Below are positions 13,301 through 23,800 of a DNA stretch of 30,000 nucleotides, piece by piece. Source of the stretch: Glandiceps talaboti (lineage: Eukaryota; Hemichordata; Enteropneusta; Spengelidae). Location of the stretch: the NCBI RefSeq assembly GCF_964340395.1, contig NC_135549.1:8115842-8145841 (forward strand), in the 5' to 3' direction. The translations under genes and the position numbers were made by a program. Under the pieces are notes generated by a model. The model made no database searches. It saw only the letters and a list, made by a program, of their open reading frames with translations, and was not told the origin of the DNA. How positions within the stretch are numbered: the first letter of the stretch is position 1; each line of letters opens with the position of its first letter.

Positions 13301-14843
13301 CGTTTATTGACTAACGAGTTTCTTTTCATCGTCAGGCAGTGATGAATCGTTGCATAATTGAGTTGTATAGGTGCCCTTCTTATGAGCACTACAAGTTGAT
13401 GTAAATTTTGCCACAGTGTAGAGGTACGTTGCGACCCCTATGATCAAGTGAATATTTCTGGTAACAATTCTATTATATCCAACTGAGGCAATTTAATAGA
13501 ATTAACATATTAACCACACGTGACCTATATACATATGTGGTATATGCGTGGTTGTTTTTTATGTTAGGGACAGTCTTCGATTGTTTGTACAGTCGAATTG
13601 ACTTTCTCATTTATGTTGTTTTTGGATGTAGGGTAATTCTACTTAGTATATTAATGAGGTGTGTAAACAAAGGCTATACAATTGTCTGCGAGTCAACTGT
13701 GTAATTTTACAAGTTAAAAACATGTACAATTTTCGTTTCAACAGACACGCAATGAATATTGATGATAAAATGCACACCAGTTTTATTTTACAGTAAGCAC
13801 CAAGGCGAATTCGTATCAAAATAGATTTAGTTTGTTCATCAAAGCCAAACGGGTTTAGAAATAAGTGATTTTCGTATGATTTACCACAACACCAAACAGC
13901 CATAGGCGAAATATTTCTATCCGGTACTGTCAAGCTGTAAGCATTTTATAAGAAATAAGCGAATATAATTCAAATACCAACTCTGGTTTCACAACAGATA
14001 GAAGAGTAACTTTAAATTTGCCAGTAGTTAGCATAAGTTTGCAAGGGTAAGTATGCTGGCGACCTCATTGATCCAGATCTTAGTGCCCTCAATCTGATTG
14101 AAGTGTGCGGCAACATGCTTTATGCTATCTTTAGTGTTGTAACGCAGCAACATACTTTCTCTTTAACCTGTGTACACTCGCCGTACCATGGCCATATTCT
14201 ACATTTTAATGTTCCCTGTTACTAGACGACTAGAACTTGCATGTAATGATAAATACAAAATGGTATACTGTTGAAAGAGAAAATGACACGAGTGCAAGCA
14301 TGCCTGACAAAAGTCAGCGGAGAGGGACGAGGTAGCTGGCAAGATTTCACAAAAGAGATGTATTAAAATACGAGAACTTCTTCAACTTTCTCCATTTAAC
14401 GCTGTGGTTTACTTTATGTGTAAACAATGAATTCAAATAGGGGTTCACTGCATTGAGTCCAGAGATAACCTGGATAGAGCTCTGAATTTGATGAATGCCT
14501 TACTCTGTGTCATGGGTTTTAAAAGTGGTTTACTTGTAGCTTCGATTCTTCTGTGTTCTCCTTTAATTGATCGTGTACTTAAAATTACCAATCAGGTTCT
14601 GAAAATCAATTCCCGTATTTCATTGTTCACAGTCCTCCTGAAATACATGTGTATGTTTAAGCCTACCTTTATTTGCTCCAGTAGAGTTGAATTTTCTTCG
14701 ACGTCACGGTGTATCGCAATAACGACGCCTTCATAACCGTTGTTTTCTAATTTGACGCTAACTTTAACGTTAGTGTCCAAGTTACCATGACACTGCTGTA
14801 AGAAACTCAAAACGACAAAAACGCAAATAGTACTGAGCTCCAT
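2771..14843 (-). CDS. CLCA-like: Gene A: complete CLCA-family protein, 11 coding exons
   Basis: Coding exons in transcript order: 14843-14667, 12103-11815, 10945-10698, 9944-9702, 9020-8784, 8009-7710, 6228-5998, 5542-5269, 4559-4389, 3851-3624, 3330-2771 (TGA stop). They join in frame into about 985 residues, normal for CLCA proteins. Seen in order: signal peptide (1-20), catalytic domain with HEWGH at 161-165 and Asp172-Glu173, VWA domain with MIDAS D313-T-S-G-S317, beta-sandwich region (about 499-725), FnIII-like domain (about 750-885), Ser/Thr-rich stalk (886-927), transmembrane helix (928-949) and a basic-start cytosolic tail. Known for the family: zinc-dependent self-cleavage and modulation of calcium-activated chloride channels through the VWA domain. 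Inferred: a type I membrane protein of epithelia. All introns are GT-AG. An in-frame ATG at 14873 would add 10 residues; 14843 was chosen because it gives a first exon of the same length as gene B. Confidence 0.9.
3624..3851 (-). CDS. CLCA-like: Gene A exon 10: linker and first half of FnIII-like domain
   Basis: Encodes [16 protein letters not shown], then PSRVQDLRV and [17 protein letters not shown], typical of an FnIII-like fold and of the CLCA C-terminal region. Symmetric phase 1-1. Donor follows GGAATAG with GTAAAA. It is 228 bases against 225 in B and C. Confidence 0.9.
3951..4051. repeat. (ACC)n-(AAC)n-(AGC)n compound trinucleotide tract
   Basis: ACC units to about 4008, AAC units to 4040, then three AGC units. 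It lies in intron 9 of gene A. All are triplets but none is read in a coding frame. Confidence 0.95.
4389..4559 (-). CDS. CLCA-like: Gene A exon 9: DGxYS segment
   Basis: 171 bases, the same size as exon 9 of genes B and C. It encodes [18 protein letters not shown] and CSGTCRY. It is symmetric (phase 1 at both ends). The C-terminal third differs most from B and C: the SELC/DLC end is replaced by LLINE. Confidence 0.88.
4968..5003. repeat. (GACA)n tract
   Basis: ACAGACAG units ending in a short CA run, in intron 8 of gene A. Confidence 0.9.
5126..5155. repeat. (ACAAC)n pentanucleotide tract
   Basis: About six pentamer units in intron 8 of gene A, 113 bases inside the acceptor-to-donor span from exon 8. 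Confidence 0.9.
5269..5542 (-). CDS. CLCA-like: Gene A exon 8: beta-sandwich segment
   Basis: Starts [35 protein letters not shown] corresponds to YADVRQGHIAVKGAVVIATV in gene B. It ends LSDNGA plus one base before GTAAGTC (phase 1). The junction restores the family motif NGAGAD...DGIYS. Confidence 0.9.
5998..6228 (-). CDS. CLCA-like: Gene A exon 7: beta-sandwich segment
   Basis: Starts [20 protein letters not shown] and includes [12 protein letters not shown] and VTVYSPSG, matching DATIGRDTQFMF and VTIQSPSG in gene B. This is the region after VWA in CLCA proteins. It ends IAE before GTAACAT, phase 0. Confidence 0.9.
6371..6568. repeat. Compound tetranucleotide tract, mostly (ATAA)n
   Basis: ACGA and GAAT units, then ATAA, AACC/AAAC and a final long ATAA run (about 6471-6564). 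It is in intron 6 of gene A. Minus-strand translation gives a meaningless FIYL repeat. Confidence 0.95.
6942..6989. repeat. 24-base tandem duplication
   Basis: The unit TTAAATCTCATAAGTTCCTC plus (A/C)GAG occurs twice back to back with one difference, in intron 6 of gene A. Confidence 0.9.
7569..7594. repeat. (ATTT)n tract
   Basis: Six to seven TTTA units in intron 6 of gene A. Confidence 0.85.
7641..7698. repeat. (ACAA)n tract next to exon 6 donor
   Basis: Imperfect ACAA units. On the coding strand this is a TTTG-rich stretch starting about 10 bases after the exon 6 donor. Confidence 0.85.
7710..8009 (-). CDS. CLCA-like: Gene A exon 6: VWA domain, last part
   Basis: Starts [20 protein letters not shown]: the ITDG strand contains the third MIDAS-proximal Asp. 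[13 protein letters not shown] follows, the counterpart of ELSDRTGGRSYYYS in gene B. It is exactly 300 bases, as in gene B. Donor ATG|GTATGA; a TTTG-repeat tract starts about 10 bases inside the intron. Confidence 0.92.
8784..9020 (-). CDS. CLCA-like: Gene A exon 5: VWA domain, middle
   Basis: Starts [18 protein letters not shown] after ATGTCAG and continues VGIVKF (VWA strand), then [19 protein letters not shown], which carries the Thr loop expected near the MIDAS metal. Donor GAG|GTAGAG, phase 0. It matches gene B exon 5 in frame and position. Confidence 0.9.
9702..9944 (-). CDS. CLCA-like: Gene A exon 4: start of VWA domain with MIDAS
   Basis: Starts [17 protein letters not shown] and contains QSAWEVM, the counterpart of RSAWDVM in gene B. 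It ends with [12 protein letters not shown], the first VWA strand and the DxSxS metal-ion-dependent adhesion site. Donor GCG|GTAAATA, phase 0. Confidence 0.92.
9997..10376. repeat. (CATA)n/(CATC)n/(CGCA)n microsatellite, about 380 bases
   Basis: Long CATA blocks are interrupted by CGCA and CATC blocks, and the whole CATA-CGCA-CATC order occurs twice (about 10080-10190 and 10200-10320). It fills half of intron 3 of gene A. It is translatable without stops in several frames, giving false ORFs on both strands. Confidence 0.97.
10698..10945 (-). CDS. CLCA-like: Gene A exon 3: zinc-protease motif
   Basis: Begins by completing Asp, then [18 protein letters not shown]: the HExxH zinc motif with the downstream Asp seven residues after the second His, the third-ligand position in CLCA proteases. 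It has four cysteines after the motif region and ends ...FIPT before GTTAGT, phase 0. At 248 bases it is 33 shorter than gene B exon 3, so the linker between protease and VWA differs in length. Confidence 0.92.
11131..11191. repeat. (AAAC)n-(CA)n tract
   Basis: About twelve AAAC units followed by five CA units, in intron 2 of gene A. Confidence 0.95.
11429..11472. repeat. 44-base near-perfect palindrome
   Basis: The left arm TATCATGGAAGTATAACCCC plus AC is the reverse complement of the right arm with one mismatch and no loop; the centre is CACGTG. It is in intron 2 of gene A. Confidence 0.9.
11815..12103 (-). CDS. CLCA-like: Gene A exon 2: CLCA catalytic domain, first part
   Basis: Begins [20 protein letters not shown] after acceptor TTTTCAG and ends ...EIPCEQGRL plus the first base of a codon before GTAATA (phase 1). 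It aligns with gene B exon 2 (TIFTEASDFLYESTKHRAYL) and includes the family's hydrophobic strand (ITILVPSSW) and a conserved cysteine near the end. Confidence 0.9.
12104..14666 (-). other. Gene A intron 1 (2.6 kb)
   Basis: The largest intron in the window. Short open frames occur (for example 12985-13254 and 13643-13933 on the minus strand), but none resembles a known domain and none has a match in gene B. It contains the 15-mer GCCGTTGAGGGCGCT at 12693-12707, repeated at 16237-16251. Nothing else is recognised. Confidence 0.7.
14667..14843 (-). CDS. CLCA-like: Gene A exon 1: signal peptide and start of CLCA N-domain
   Basis: Encodes [20 protein letters not shown], a hydrophobic signal peptide, then a stretch matching gene B ([14 protein letters not shown] against YLENNEYTGLLIAI). 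It ends ...EQIK with donor AAG|GTAGGC, phase 0. An alternative in-frame ATG lies at 14873 (MEKASHKKSF before this start) and would give a more basic n-region. I see no strong TATA box; a weak TATATTT lies near 15012-15018. Confidence 0.85.
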
Positions 14844-17373
14844 GAAACTTTTCTTATGGGACGCCTTCTCCATTAAAACGCTATCCCAGGTATGTGTTAA
14901 CGCATTACGTTTTTTGTGATACACACCTACTTTCGCCACCCGGAAGAAGTGCCAAGAAAATAGCTGAGGAGAAGTAATTACCTTGGAACACTTGCGTGTC
15001 AAGGACACGTGAAATATACATGACAAAATAGACGATCCATCACTGAAAAATTACAGCAATACGATGACGAATCACAACTACGAACTTCTATGTGAATTCA
15101 TCTTACTTTATAGAATTTATCATATTGTAATGATTCTATCTATTCAAACAACTGAAAAGTGGAACATTTTGCCGCGAATTCCTCATCTGAGAAGTAATGC
15201 CATGGAAGAATACAAAAACTGTGGTTCCCCGAACGTCTATGCGATTTTATACCCGTTGTGCGGGTCACTGCATGCTTACATAGGTGACGGTATTCAGACA
15301 GCGGTGGACTAGGTTTGTGTAGTCAATGTAGAGAAATATTTGCATTGGGTTATAATCGTGTTAAAATTAGTGCAATGTCATTTAAAATTGTGTGTTGTGT
15401 ATATATATCAATTAGACATACTCTTGCACTCCATCTTGCAGTTTCAACACGTGAGAATCTAATGTTGCATTCCTTAATTTAGACGGATGGTGTAAAACTT
15501 ACGAAACTATTACATGTAATGGAAAATCATAATATAATTTAGGGCATACATGTTAACCAATCTATTGTCTTTTTATGAAGTGCATGACACTAGCCCCCTC
15601 CCCCCCATCGATACTCTCTCTTTGATGATTGTATGGGTTTTTGCTTTTAGTCGCAAAATGTATAGGTGTTCTGGAAGAAATTGGACCACCCTTTGTTAGT
15701 TCTACCCATGGATGACTTTACACATCTCTTTATAAGTAACTGCAATCATGATGACACGGACAAGATGTCCATTCTGATGCAATGTGATCAGGATAGATTA
15801 AGGAAGTGCAATGAAATGCAGTGAAATGAACACTGTTGATAAATGAATCCATTAACGGACACGTTCGTATCACTTTCATGTGTGAGTGCCCTGCTGTATA
15901 CTTCAGTACGGAAGAAATCCGATCACCATGACATTCACACATATATGTATGGTCCATTGTACTCTCTGTGAGCGTACAAAATTAATACATCATTGACGTA
16001 CTACATATAAGAGATTAATTATGTTTTATTAATGAATAATTGAAATATTACAGCGCTACACTTTATCATATTGTTTTTTTGGCAAGATATTAGGGCAAAG
16101 AAAGATTTACTTATTGACAGAGAAGAACACTGTTTATGTATTAACTTAAACTGTAAATTCTTTTGTCGAATCATCGATCGACACACTTAGTTTTCGACTA
16201 ATCTATATTTTCATATAAGAGTAGACTGAAATATCGGCCGTTGAGGGCGCTCTTATCGTTAGGGGAAGCGATGATAAGGACGCCCCGGCGACGTATTTTA
16301 CTGTCTAAATCTCAGTAAGACTAACAGAGAAGAAGGAAATACACATTGTGGTACGTAGCAAGACGATAATCTACATTTCTTTCACACAAACAGTCAGCCA
16401 AGTTTAGAAATGTATTTTCATCATGAGATTTCAAACATGGCCAATACGGAATTTCCATCGAGATGTTACCTCAAAAAAATGTAGATAGCATAATATCCGA
16501 CTATAAATACTGGTCAAATATGGATAAATTATTGATTACATTGACAGCCTTTACTCGTATTGACTTCCTAGGATGATGTTGTGTTAAACATTGTTGATAC
16601 GCAGTGCTGACACTGAAATTTTATATTTCCGATTATACGTGATCAGTATGAAGAAATACAATGAAAAAGTTATGTTAGTAGTATAGTTGAGATTTACATG
16701 AATGGCACTACTCAAGTCGGGAACCAATTACACGTTGAGAAATTCATACTTCGGATGTGCAAATGTTTCTAATATAGCAGTAACTATTGATATATATTAC
16801 ATTAGATATTACCACTCAGTCTAACAATATAACGTATTTGTCTCATTGTATCGGAAAAATCTCTGCCAGACTTACTTTTGCCTTTTAATAATATAGTCGT
16901 ATTGATTACTTCTATCAACTTAATTATGATTTTGGGTGATAAAATAGTACCTTATTGAACTTTGAAATCTTGTAAAGAAGTTTGGCTGCACGTGACATTT
17001 TCAGTCATTTTGGGGATTCATGCAATGGTTCTGGTGATGACATCACATTGACCACAATCTCTTAGACTCAGTCTGTAATGCAACGAGATAATAGTAAATG
17101 TGATATCAGGTTTCCATAAGCCCACACAGGAAAACCACGAAATGGTCGCTGAACAAAAGTTATATGCACTAGAGGTATCTCCACAAGATTTCAAAGCTGA
17201 GTAAGTATAAACCTACTAGTATATATAGGTGATATTTCACCACCAAAAAAATCACATGTAAGTTCATAGAAAAGATTATTAAAAGTGTACTAAAGGCAGT
17301 AATAAGTTTGTTTGGAGTTTTCCTTTACTTTGTGTATTGGGAATGCAAAACGTTACTAGCAAACGCGAAGCGA
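14844..17373. other. Intergenic region between genes A and B
   Basis: Should hold gene A's promoter on the left and gene B's 3' UTR on the right. No convincing ORF, RNA gene or element. A C-rich run lies near 15594-15607 and the repeated 15-mer at 16237-16251. Confidence 0.65.
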
Positions 17374-17861
17374 TCAGTATTGGGGAAAGGCAATTACAAT
17401 GTCGTCATCATGGTCTTGTTGTCCTTCGACGATTTTTGATTTCGTACCGCCCTCTTTCGCACGTTCTCGTCTTTTGATGTAGAGCCAAGTAATGACAAAC
17501 ATTACTACGACGAGGACGAAAACTCCAGCTATACTCAGACCAAGAACTAACATGATAACGTCATCGTCATCAACTGCATATGCCGAGTTCGGTTCACGGA
17601 CGTTCGGTACTAGAGTTGCCAGGACGATATTAGACGGTGGACCTTTGTTTCCAGCATCATCTACGGCGATAACACAGAAGTAATACAGGAAACCATGATC
17701 ATCCGACATCACTTGAATTGTTATTTGTTCCCGTTGTCCCGATAACATTGGTGTATGAATGTTTCCACCAGCCACCGAATCCTGACTGACTTTGTTACCT
17801 TCATCTAAGGCGGTAAAGATATCTGTTACCTGTCTGCCAAAGTACATCTCGTAACGTTCAG
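17374..17861 (-). CDS. CLCA-like: Gene B exon 11: rest of FnIII, TM helix, acidic tail
   Basis: Starts AERYEMYFGRQVTDIFTALD, then YYFCVIAVDDAGNKGPPSNI (end of the FnIII-like domain). The transmembrane helix VIMLVLGLSIAGVFVLVVVM is followed by IKRRERAK stop-transfer residues and a tail with HDDD ending IAFPQY before TGA. It lacks the Ser/Thr-rich stalk of gene A. Confidence 0.92.
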
Positions 17862-20800
17862 CTGCAACGATATAAGAAATTCGAATAAGTTTCTACAAGT
17901 TTCCCTCGCCAAAAAATGTGCATATTCACGAAATTCATAGTGTCGTCAACTTGGATGACATTATTATTGGAAATAATTTATGAAGGTACACCAAGCCTTA
18001 AATTTAATTCAAAATGCGAATCGAAAGAACATTTCTATTCAAACTTCAGATGACTACTCACATAATTGGCAATGACAACAGCTGTAAGATGATTTCGAAG
18101 TTAAATATTTAAATTCAGTCAAATGAAAGTATATTTTTTACCTTGTCCACGATCGAAGTCATCCCCAACAGCGGTCCATGTGAGTGTTACCGTACTGTTA
18201 CTGTATGAAGTACCGTGAACCTTTAGATCTTTGATTTTATCAGGTGCAAATAGGTCCTGGTATGCAGGGCTATATTGCACCTGTTCGTCGACTTGGAGTA
18301 CGCCACCTAGAGTTGATCTGTCAAAACCTCCGACGGGAACAGGGTCTGTCTTTTCTGGTATCACAGCTGTTGAACGAGATGATCAAGTTGTTTACAGACT
18401 AGTGACAAGACAGAAGTATGAGCAAAACTCGAGACTTATTTGAAAATAAATAAGAATGACACTGCACGATCTCATGTTATACACTCACAACTTATCATCA
18501 TCAGTATAATACCCTGTCTTGTATAATACTAAGATTTTTTTCTGCGAATGCCTTTTGAAGCTGAGAAAAAACACGCGTTAGATTTTCGGATAATATGTTG
18601 GGAGAAATGAGGATATGTAAGAATATCGTTAAAATTAAAAAAAAAAACCATGGCCGAACTGAACGTATTAGCTGAAACTTGAAGGTGTTCGTATAGTAAT
18701 GTTCGAGTTTTATGTCGAAGTCCAACTTACATAATTCCGAAGGCATTGCCCCACTCATTCCACTTGTTCTGGTCTGTGCTGTTCCCTCCAAATCACTGGC
18801 AGTCACACGAACACTATAACGACATTCCCCGTTGCATTTGGCATCAACAAAGTCAACAAAGTATCCCGAATACACGCCATCATCTTTATTGATATCAGCT
18901 CCTATCAAAGTAAAGGACAAAGGCATAGTGGTAATGGACAGAGATAGTATTTTTATGATTTTTTCCCCCGCGGAAATGTTAATCATAGATCAATCGAGGG
19001 TATCAGGAATTGGATATTTAAAAAAATATATATATCATGGATTCATCTTGGTACTAAATAAGTAAGCAATTGATGTTTTCTTTGTGTGCAGACAGACCTA
19101 AACTTTCTATGTGCGCAGACAAACCTAAATTTTCTAATGATTAATAAATTATTCACCTGTTCCTCTATCATGGAGTCGTACATCAATGGATTCGTGAGGT
19201 GCAGGTCTTTCAACCGTTGCTATGACAACTGCCCCTTTGACAGCTATGTGTCCCTGTCTGACATCGGCATAAATGACAGCCATTGGTGGAGATTCCGATA
19301 TTTTGTGACTACTTAGAGTAGACTGGATTCTTATCGGCGATGCACTTGCGTCCAGTGATTTGGATTCTATGGACACCTGAATAGCTTGGTCTTCTGTGTA
19401 GTCATTGGTTATGGTGTACGACCATTCACCTACCTGATTACGTATAAGCCAAGTACAAGTTCATTTATTAATATGGAGAGAATATGATTTTAGTCATCAA
19501 TATCAAATGTCAACATTTAGAGTGATATCTGACGTTCAACGACTTTCCCCATAATTTGTGAAAAGAATGGTATGTCTATGACAACAAATTACAATTAAAT
19601 TGGCCCAGAAAATGTTATGTATGCACGTACTGTCTTGTACATGAAGAACCGGACCGTCGAGAGCAAACATCTAGACATCACATACTATTAGCTAATGATA
19701 ACATGCAAATTCCTTGTAGCTCCGTGACGGCCATCATAAACACACCTTCCAACTTCTTCCAACTTTTTCAGAAGAAGCCTGTTTTACTGAACTGTTAAAG
19801 AAAGCTGATCTTTTGTCACTTTTGATTGGACAAAGGATCCTTCTGTGTGTGTTGTCTCTATGTTATTATTAGGTTTGATGAGTTGAAATGTGGCCATCTT
19901 TGTGTCAAAATATCATGCCCCATTGATTAAACACCAAGCCAATATCATTTCTACTGTACTATCCATATGCTAACATTACAAGCGGGCTACGGTATATGCA
20001 CACATCATGGTAATACTCACCTCTGCATTGCCTGGTATGTTTACTACGACAGCTTTCAAAGTTTGGTCAATTCTGTACACTGTTGAGTGTTTCGTGTAAG
20101 TAACTCCTGATGGACTCTGTATTGTAACCTCTACTTCTATGTCCACGTAGAAAAACATAAATTGTGTATCCCTACCAATGGTTGCGTCGATGTGCACTTG
20201 CTTCGTCACCATGCCACTACTTGGAAGGACTGATCTGAAACTTGTCAGCTAACAAAGACATTTAGAATGGTCATATTTGGGAATAATTTTATTGAATTTT
20301 AAAATCGATTTTTTGTTTTCAGTTTGGGAAGGTTTGCAACAACACATAATACGACGAGAGGAATCATGTGAAACAAGCGCAAACTAGCCTAGTACAACGT
20401 CGGACTTCCCTTCAAACAACAAAATATGTGCTCCAGTCTAAAATGTCATTTGAGAACGGAAAGCGTTTCCATGATGAGGATTTTGAATTTACCATAAGTA
20501 AAGCACACCCATAGAGCATAAGCCAGAGAAATTAGTCAATAACCACATACAGTGTCCACGAGTAAGCGTTACACTTACAGTTACATGTATGTCGTCGCAT
20601 CATCAGAGGATGTTAGTGATAGGTTGGGAAACCTCCGACCGCAATTGCAATGATCTGAGCTTTAAAGTAAACTACTGTCAATTTGAAAAAAAACTTACTT
20701 GCACACTTGTATCGGGGTTAGACCCAGTTCGGCTTGTTATTGAATCAATCAATGCATCATGCAAGACCGTAGATTGTGCACTTCCTGAATAGTAATACGA

Positions 20801-23800
20801 ACGTCCACCAGTTCGATCTGACAGCTCTACCAGTTGTGGATCAGCGTCTTCGCTTAGAGCTAGGGAATCCACTACAACCTTCCATTTCACTAGCTTGTCT
20901 ATGACATCATCGATTAAGGGTGACGTGTTTTCTTTGCCATCAGTAATTAGAAATAAAATCCCACCTGCAGCAGTGTCGTAAGGACCATTTCTGAGTATCT
21001 AAAGAAGAGTTCACAGGGCTTTATCATATGTCAGAAAGCTTCAGGCTTTAGATCTGGTTCTCTAGAGATTCAAGGTTTTTTCCGGAGATTAATTGAATTC
21101 TTTACTTTGAATTTACCGTTAACGGATATAAAAAAATGATAACTGTACGGATCTACCTATTAAAATTCATTGGAAAATTTTAGGAGAATAGCGGAATCTG
21201 TTACAAACATTTACAGTTTATCACATGTCATTTCATCTACTCGAATAGAAGTATGATTAATGAAATGTATAGAAAAATGGTTTAAAAGGTACTGAAGAAC
21301 CCACCTTGACACCTTCAAGAAGACCGCACCCTATACAAGTATGTGACTGAGTGCTACTAGGTAGCATGCTTATCAGTTCTTCACGAATTTCATTCCCGTC
21401 CACAAGGACCATCTGCGACAAAGTGTCTGCTTCAGAAGCAAACTCCACAATACCGACCCAAGTATTATTAGGTACGACATAGCGAAGGTATCTAGTGGAT
21501 GCCTGGTGCAGAAGCTCTAGTCTGTTCTCCTAGAAAACGAAACGATTTTGGGGAAAAACAACAACTTGAAATTGACTTCAGATAACAATATTTTACATGT
21601 AATACAGTTTTTGCAACTTACTTTGTACCCAGACTAACATAAGAAGTTCGTTATAAATGCATGATAGACATAAAGGTATAGTAATGTCTCCCACAGTCAT
21701 GTTTTCTCACTCGAACGTGTGAGTAAGTGTAGACTAAACATGTCTGTCTTCGTACGAGTGGTTGCTCCATATCCTATTTATCACAAGATACAAGTGACTT
21801 TGATAATACCCCACATAAAAATGTCAAAGCCCTCTTATACTGAGTGAAGTAACTTGCCCTTGTCATACTCCAAGAAACATCCAGTACCAAGACCACCCTC
21901 ATCTCAACTTCTTGCACCACTCTGAATGTTGGAGTCGTGTCTTCAATTCGTCTTGGTGGGTTCGCACCGCGTCTGAAGTCGGGTGTTGTTAACATCACAT
22001 CCCAAGCACTTCTATAGTCGCACTGTTTGTTCTGTTTGTTGTTAGCTTGTTGATTATGGCGAGATTTTTCAGTACCTTCTGGCTCACTGTGGCAGAAGTC
22101 TGTTATCTGTAGAGAAATCAGTGACCATGTTTCATTACGTCTCCGACCTTAATGATTACTAGACTAGACGTTCGTAAGACAGCTATTAGTTACATAGTCA
22201 CATACAATAACAATGAACCGTGGATCATGGAAACTTCTTTGCCCATGACTATTATTAGAAACGATGCCAGGAATATTCAATAGCACATGAGCTAGCCTTA
22301 TCTATGTTGAAAATTAAGCAGAATGTGAAAATGTAATACCTTCACACGCTTGGAAATGTACACGTCTATCGACAAGTGTATATTGTGTTTCGGTAGAAAC
22401 GATATTACATTGACGAATTTTAGAATTGCGTGTAACAAGAAAGTGTTGGGCATTTTGTCTGATTCTCATATACTTTGCCGGCTAACGACAGGTATAGAAT
22501 GTGACGTTAACTTTTCTGGCTAAATGTATTCTTTAGCTAAATGCATCCCTTGTATTAAAGGAGAACAAAGAGGAGACTGGTTGTATCATAGCTAGTTTCT
22601 GTTTGCTTAGAGGGCGGTTATAAAAATTGACAAATGTGGCTCAGAAGAGGGGCGACCTGCCTTGTACTCTGGGACGAGGCATTATGGGAAAGAAACAACG
22701 TTATGAACTTATTTTATTCTTCTAGCTAGCTGACCTCAAAATTGTGTGGCCATTGGCTCGAGGTTTGAAGCTCTTAACGTTCTGTTTTCCTTAGAATATC
22801 TTGCCCTAGTGTACAACAGGCCTCTTCTAAGCAATTTATGACTATTTCACAGAGGTCACGTGATGCGGGGAGGCGAAAATGAATTTTCTTACGTCCCCTA
22901 AGCTTAGCTTGCATGTAAAGAATCCCAATGGTAAAATTAGCCTCGCCTTTGTAACCATTTTAACGTCGGCATACATCATTTACTTACCACATTCAAATAG
23001 TTAGCGTACATATAGGAGCTTGTTGCAGAATTCTCAAAATCTGGAAAAAATCGGCATCCGGGTCCTGGCATAACTCCAGAGTCTGGGTCAGTATTGCAGG
23101 AACTATATCCATCGTATATATCACGTGATTGGCCTTTGATATCTTTTGAACACCTCGTCGGCTGTATTTGGCCGTTTTCGTCATAGTAGAAGTGTTCGTC
23201 ATCATCAACGGGATATTCATCGAACAATCCCCAACGGAGATGTCCCCATTCATGAACTATCACCTTACCTGTCGGACAAATAAAACAGACATATCAAATG
23301 TAAATAGAGTTATAGAAATACTACGTGGCTTATCGAAAGTAGTTGCTGCATTACTAATCTATTGCACAGTCATCTATAGTAATAATTACATATGCCTGGG
23401 GTGCATATATAATAATCCATTGCCTAAACGTTATCGTAATAAATGTTCATCAACCTCTGTCCAACCAGGTCCCTAATTATACAACTGTGTTGACATCTAA
23501 CGATTTAATGATTGAATTTTTCTCTCAAAAAAGTGTATTTGTTCTGCTTACTTTTATAGAATTAATGCAGATTCGGATTGCGATGATCGGTACTGTTTAT
23601 GGTATAACGTGAAAACTATCTCATTACAATGCATGGACACCGGTCATAAATATACTGTCATGCTATTCTTTTTAATCATTGACACATCTATAACCCTTGC
23701 CCTTGCCCGAAAAGTTGGGTTTCTTTTACCTGAAACGCCCCAGTAATACTGACTGTAGCTTTCATCAATCACCCATCGCTCTGTCAAGTGTATATAGTCC

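Noticed and set aside
15064-15312. 82-residue plus-strand frame between A and B
   Set aside because: No recognisable motif, no splice or promoter context, and within the length expected by chance.
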